Made by a program: the position numbers and the translations under genes | From: CAZQKL01 sp964593895 [NCBI: uncultured bacterium] | Lineage (GTDB): Bacteria; DYJV01 | Direction of reading: 5' to 3' | DNA: 8,651 nt | Assembly (NCBI GenBank): GCA_964593895.1 | Contig: CAZQKL010000091.1 | Span: 1 to 8,651, forward strand | Shown here: piece after piece, positions 6,384-8,651 of the stretch | Layout: every line of letters starts with the position of its first letter | Numbering within the stretch: position 1 is the first letter of the stretch | Notes under the pieces: generated by a model | The model's database searches: none | What the model was told of the DNA's origin: nothing | The model's input: only the letters and a program-made list of their open reading frames with translations

Positions 6384-7409
6384 ATGTTAAATATAATCTG
6401 GTTTATTCTTTGGGGACTTTTATGGGCAATATATTTTATGCTTGATGGTTTTGATTTAGGTGCTGGCACTCTTATGCCATTTATTGCAAAAAATGAAGAT
6501 GAAAAAAGAGTGATTTATAATGCAATGGGACCATTATGGGATGGAAATGAAGTATGGTTAATAACAGCTGGTGGAGTTACTTTCGCAGCTTTTCCAACAA
6601 CTTATGCGGTTATGTTTAATGGATTATACTCAGCTTTACTTCTATTACTTTTTGCTTTAATTGTAAGAGGAGTTTCTTTTGAATTTAGGGGAAAAGTTCA
6701 ATCTGAATCTTGGAAAAAAGTGTGGGATTTCTGCATGTTTATAGGAAGTTTCCTCCCAGCACTTCTACTTGGAGTTGCTTTTGCAAATATATTTAAAGGA
6801 CTGCCAATAGATAAAGATGGAATTTTCCATGGCGGATTGTTTACTCTATTAAACATCTATGGATTAATAGGAGGAGTATTGTTTGTATTAATGTTCCTCG
6901 TTCATGGTGCTATATGGATTGCAATAAAATCTGAAGGTGAACTCCATGAAAGGGCTGGAAATACTGCAAACAAAATATGGGTTCTTGAATTAATATTTGC
7001 TGTAATATTTTTGATAGCTTCAGCTTTTGCAACAAATCTATGGAAAAATTATACAAAGCACATTCTACTCTGGATAATTCCTCTTCTTGCTGTTTTGGGA
7101 TTAATTTTAATTAAAGTATATCTTGTTAAAAAAAGCTATTGGAAAGCTTGGTTTTCTTCAGCTCTATTCATTGTTATGGCAACATTCTTTGGAGTTGCAG
7201 GATTATATCCAAATATGATTCCTTCAAGTTTAGACCCATCTGCAAGCTTAACAATCTATAATTCAAGTTCAAGCCCATTAACATTAAAAGTTATGCTTGT
7301 TGTTGCAATAATTTTTGTGCCAATTGTAATTGGCTATCAATTATGGGTATACAATCTATTTAAAGGGAAAATTAAAAAAGAAGACCTTTCATACGAAGAA
7401 GCTTATTAA
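6384..7409 (+). CDS. cydB: Cytochrome bd quinol oxidase subunit II
   Basis: Partner subunit of CydA, needed for assembly and stability of the bd oxidase in the cytoplasmic membrane. It has 341 residues from the ATG chosen by its SD. Hallmarks are the first helix ending YFMLDGFDLGAG (D21, D24), the GPLWDGNEVWLITAGG segment (W52, D53, N55, E56), FPTTYAVMFNGLY, and the late YPNMIPSSLDP motif followed by the last membrane helix. About eight or nine membrane segments are visible. It starts 16 bp after the cydA stop. No small CydX-like gene follows before the terminator, and no cydDC transporter genes are in the window, so any such partners must be elsewhere. Confidence 0.97.
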   Translation: MLNIIWFILWGLLWAIYFMLDGFDLGAGTLMPFIAKNEDEKRVIYNAMGPLWDGNEVWLITAGGVTFAAFPTTYAVMFNGLYSALLLLLFALIVRGVSFEFRGKVQSESWKKVWDFCMFIGSFLPALLLGVAFANIFKGLPIDKDGIFHGGLFTLLNIYGLIGGVLFVLMFLVHGAIWIAIKSEGELHERAGNTANKIWVLELIFAVIFLIASAFATNLWKNYTKHILLWIIPLLAVLGLILIKVYLVKKSYWKAWFSSALFIVMATFFGVAGLYPNMIPSSLDPSASLTIYNSSSSPLTLKVMLVVAIIFVPIVIGYQLWVYNLFKGKIKKEDLSYEEAY

Positions 7410-7435
7410 GGGGAAGAGGCCTCTTCCCCTTTTTT
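7408..7435 (+). terminator. Rho-independent terminator of the rrf2-cydAB operon
   Basis: A perfect 24-bp palindrome (7408-7431) with 12-bp arms, left arm AAGGGGAAGAGG, overlaps the last two bases of the cydB stop codon and is followed by T residues to 7435. The hairpin can form a stem of about 10 bp with a GGCC loop. There is no T-tract on the other side, so it works rightward only. Confidence 0.93.
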
Positions 7436-7441
7436 ATTGTT

Positions 7442-8329
7442 ATGAAAATTTTACTTATTTTTTCTGGAGCACTTGGAGATTTTATAAATTTTATCCCTTT
7501 CATAGAGCATATAAAATTAAATTTTAAAAATCCAGAAATAACAATAATTACAAAATCTTACTTTTTTCCAATAATTGAAAAAATTGACAGTAAAATTTCT
7601 AAAATTGACTTTGAATATACTCCAATTTACAAATTGTATAATCATAATCCAGATTTTTCAAGGTTAGAATTTTTGAAAAATTTTGATTTAATAATTACTT
7701 TTACTGGAGTAAAAAATGAAATTTTTAGAAAAAATTTAGAAAAATTAAATAGAAATTCTCATTTCATTTTTCCAATAAATAAGGATGAAAAAATCTCTGA
7801 AGCATTATATTTAATCAATTCTTTTCCATTTAAGAAAAAATTTTTCCCAAAACCTAATATTCCAATAAAATTAAAAGATAGAAAATTTATTGCAATTCAT
7901 CCAGGAAGTGGTGATAAAAGAAAAAATGTAAAGATTGATTTTTTTTATGAATTATCAAAAGAACTTGATTATCCAGTGGTTTTATTTGGTGGAGAAAATG
8001 AAGTAGATTTAGCAGAAAAATTTAAAATAAAAATCTGTAAAAATTTAAATGAAGTTTTTGAAATTTTTGAGAATACTCTTTTTTATATTGGAAATGATTC
8101 AGGAATTTCTCATCTTGCAGGTAGTTGCAATATTCCTGGAATTGTATTTTTTGGTCCAACAAATTACAAAATCTGGAAACCTGTGGGAGAAAAAATTTTA
8201 GTTATAAGAAAAAATTTAAATTGTTCACCATGTAATCTAAATTGCAAAAAAGGATATGAGTGTTTAAATTTTGATTTAAAAAAAATAAAAAGTTTAATTT
8301 TAAATTATCTCAAGAATGTTTTTGACTAA
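7442..8329 (+). CDS. Glycosyltransferase family 9 protein (heptosyltransferase-like)
   Basis: A cytosolic GT-B-fold enzyme of family 9, which includes the LPS heptosyltransferases WaaC and WaaF and their relatives; it would transfer an activated sugar to a surface glycan. Its 295 residues are on the short side for the family. Motifs: the N-terminal loop KILLIFSGALGDFINFIPF, IAIHPGSGDKRKN (H153), the nucleotide-sugar site YIGNDSGISHLAG (D219, H224), FFGPTNYKIWKPVG, and a C-terminal cysteine group C261-x-x-C264, C268, C274 typical of these enzymes. The start is set by homology: the ATG comes 10 bp after the T-tract start of the cydB terminator and no SD is visible. Codon use and G+C are lower than in the cyd genes. 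It overlaps the receiver gene tail-to-tail by 30 bp. The sugar and acceptor are unknown. Confidence 0.85.
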   Translation: MKILLIFSGALGDFINFIPFIEHIKLNFKNPEITIITKSYFFPIIEKIDSKISKIDFEYTPIYKLYNHNPDFSRLEFLKNFDLIITFTGVKNEIFRKNLEKLNRNSHFIFPINKDEKISEALYLINSFPFKKKFFPKPNIPIKLKDRKFIAIHPGSGDKRKNVKIDFFYELSKELDYPVVLFGGENEVDLAEKFKIKICKNLNEVFEIFENTLFYIGNDSGISHLAGSCNIPGIVFFGPTNYKIWKPVGEKILVIRKNLNCSPCNLNCKKGYECLNFDLKKIKSLILNYLKNVFD

Positions 8330-8651
8330 ATCTTCACCACTTATTGGCTTTGCAAGAATTTTTTTAACATTTTTATAGATTTGAAGTTTTAAAACATTAG
8401 GTTCAAGCAATCCTGAAATTATAATAACAGGAATAATTTTTTTCTTTTTTAAAAGCTCTCTTAAAATAATTTCAGATGATATATCAGGTAAAATAAAATC
8501 AAGAATTATTAAATCAATTTTATTGGCTTTTATATGGTCAAGCCCTTCCTCTCCTCTGTTTGCAATTTTAACATTAAATCCATAATAGTTTAATAACTCT
8601 CCAATACTTTCTAAAAAAAATCTATCATCATCAATAATTAAAATAACCTTA
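8300..8651 (-). CDS. Response-regulator receiver domain protein (N-terminus cut by right edge)
   Basis: A minus-strand frame enters from the right edge and ends at TAA (8300-8302), giving 116 residues from the first whole codon. It is a receiver (CheY-like) domain: acidic trio D7-D8-D9 in VILIIDDD, phospho-acceptor D51 in LIILDFILPD, the conserved S79 in PVIIISG and K101 in ILAKPIS. It stops just after the last helix (LVKNILEII), so no C-terminal output domain exists; it is a single-domain regulator of the CheY/Spo0F kind unless an extra domain lies before the edge. It acts by phosphotransfer from a histidine kinase, which is not in the window. The start lies beyond the edge. The last 30 bp overlap the end of the glycosyltransferase gene on the opposite strand. 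Confidence 0.88.
   Translation of the reverse strand, partial: KVILIIDDDRFFLESIGELLNYYGFNVKIANRGEEGLDHIKANKIDLIILDFILPDISSEIILRELLKKKKIIPVIIISGLLEPNVLKLQIYKNVKKILAKPISGEDLVKNILEII

Noticed and set aside
7330-7527. 65-codon plus-strand frame across the cydB end, terminator and start of the glycosyltransferase
   Set aside because: It overlaps two well-supported genes in other frames and runs through a terminator; no SD and no recognisable protein.
7442-8329. Assignment as WaaC or WaaF heptosyltransferase
   Set aside because: Family 9 motifs are present, but there is no LPS gene context and the protein is short; specificity cannot be assigned.
1-8651. CRISPR arrays, tRNA/rRNA genes, insertion sequences, riboswitches
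   Set aside because: Read for on both strands; no regularly spaced repeats, cloverleaf sequences, transposase motifs or recognisable riboswitch cores. The intergenic gaps are at most 138 bp.

Overview
This is an AT-rich bacterial window (roughly 30% G+C by eye) with tightly packed genes, strong Shine-Dalgarno (SD) sites and many Lys/Ile/Asn/Phe codons. It looks like chromosomal DNA of an AT-rich bacterium. The GT9 (heptosyltransferase-type) glycosyltransferase hints at a diderm envelope, and cytochrome bd shows some capacity to consume oxygen. I cannot name the phylum from the sequence.

Left block (1-4081, minus strand): one long operon read right to left, acpP - fabF - rpiB - small MNT-type nucleotidyltransferase - glyA - dCMP deaminase - an unidentified gene cut by the window edge. 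Gaps are between -11 and 47 bp, and several ribosome sites sit in or next to the previous stop codon. It joins fatty-acid elongation (ACP, KASII), pentose phosphate isomerisation (RpiB), one-carbon metabolism (SHMT) and dTMP precursor supply (dCMP deaminase). The order acpP-fabF-rpiB-glyA-dCMP deaminase is, from general knowledge, a recurring bacterial cluster (for example in Geobacter-like genomes). The nucleotidyltransferase between rpiB and glyA is the exception. A weak promoter candidate lies in 4082-4144.

Centre (4174-7435): a small Cys-containing protein that looks like the TIGR04076 family (minus strand, with its own terminator) is divergent from a plus-strand operon of an Rrf2-type regulator, cydA and cydB. 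The 138-bp divergent region holds a good sigma-70-like promoter (TTGACA, 17 bp, TATTTA) and three inverted repeats, one of them a 7-bp-stem hairpin over the rrf2 start codon. The Rrf2 protein has three cysteines in the cluster-binding region, so the simplest reading is a redox, oxygen or NO-responsive regulator controlling the bd oxidase and perhaps the divergent protein. The operon ends at a strong terminator made from a perfect 24-bp palindrome.

Right end (7442-8651): a very AT-rich GT9 glycosyltransferase begins about 10 bp after that terminator with no visible SD. It runs tail-to-tail, with a 30-bp overlap, into a minus-strand receiver-domain protein cut by the right edge. No RNA genes, CRISPR arrays, insertion sequences or phage genes were seen, and no gene-free stretch exceeds 140 bp. 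Most of the window is ordinary metabolism. The parts most worth a second look are the Rrf2/cydAB/TIGR04076 control region and the inserted nucleotidyltransferase.
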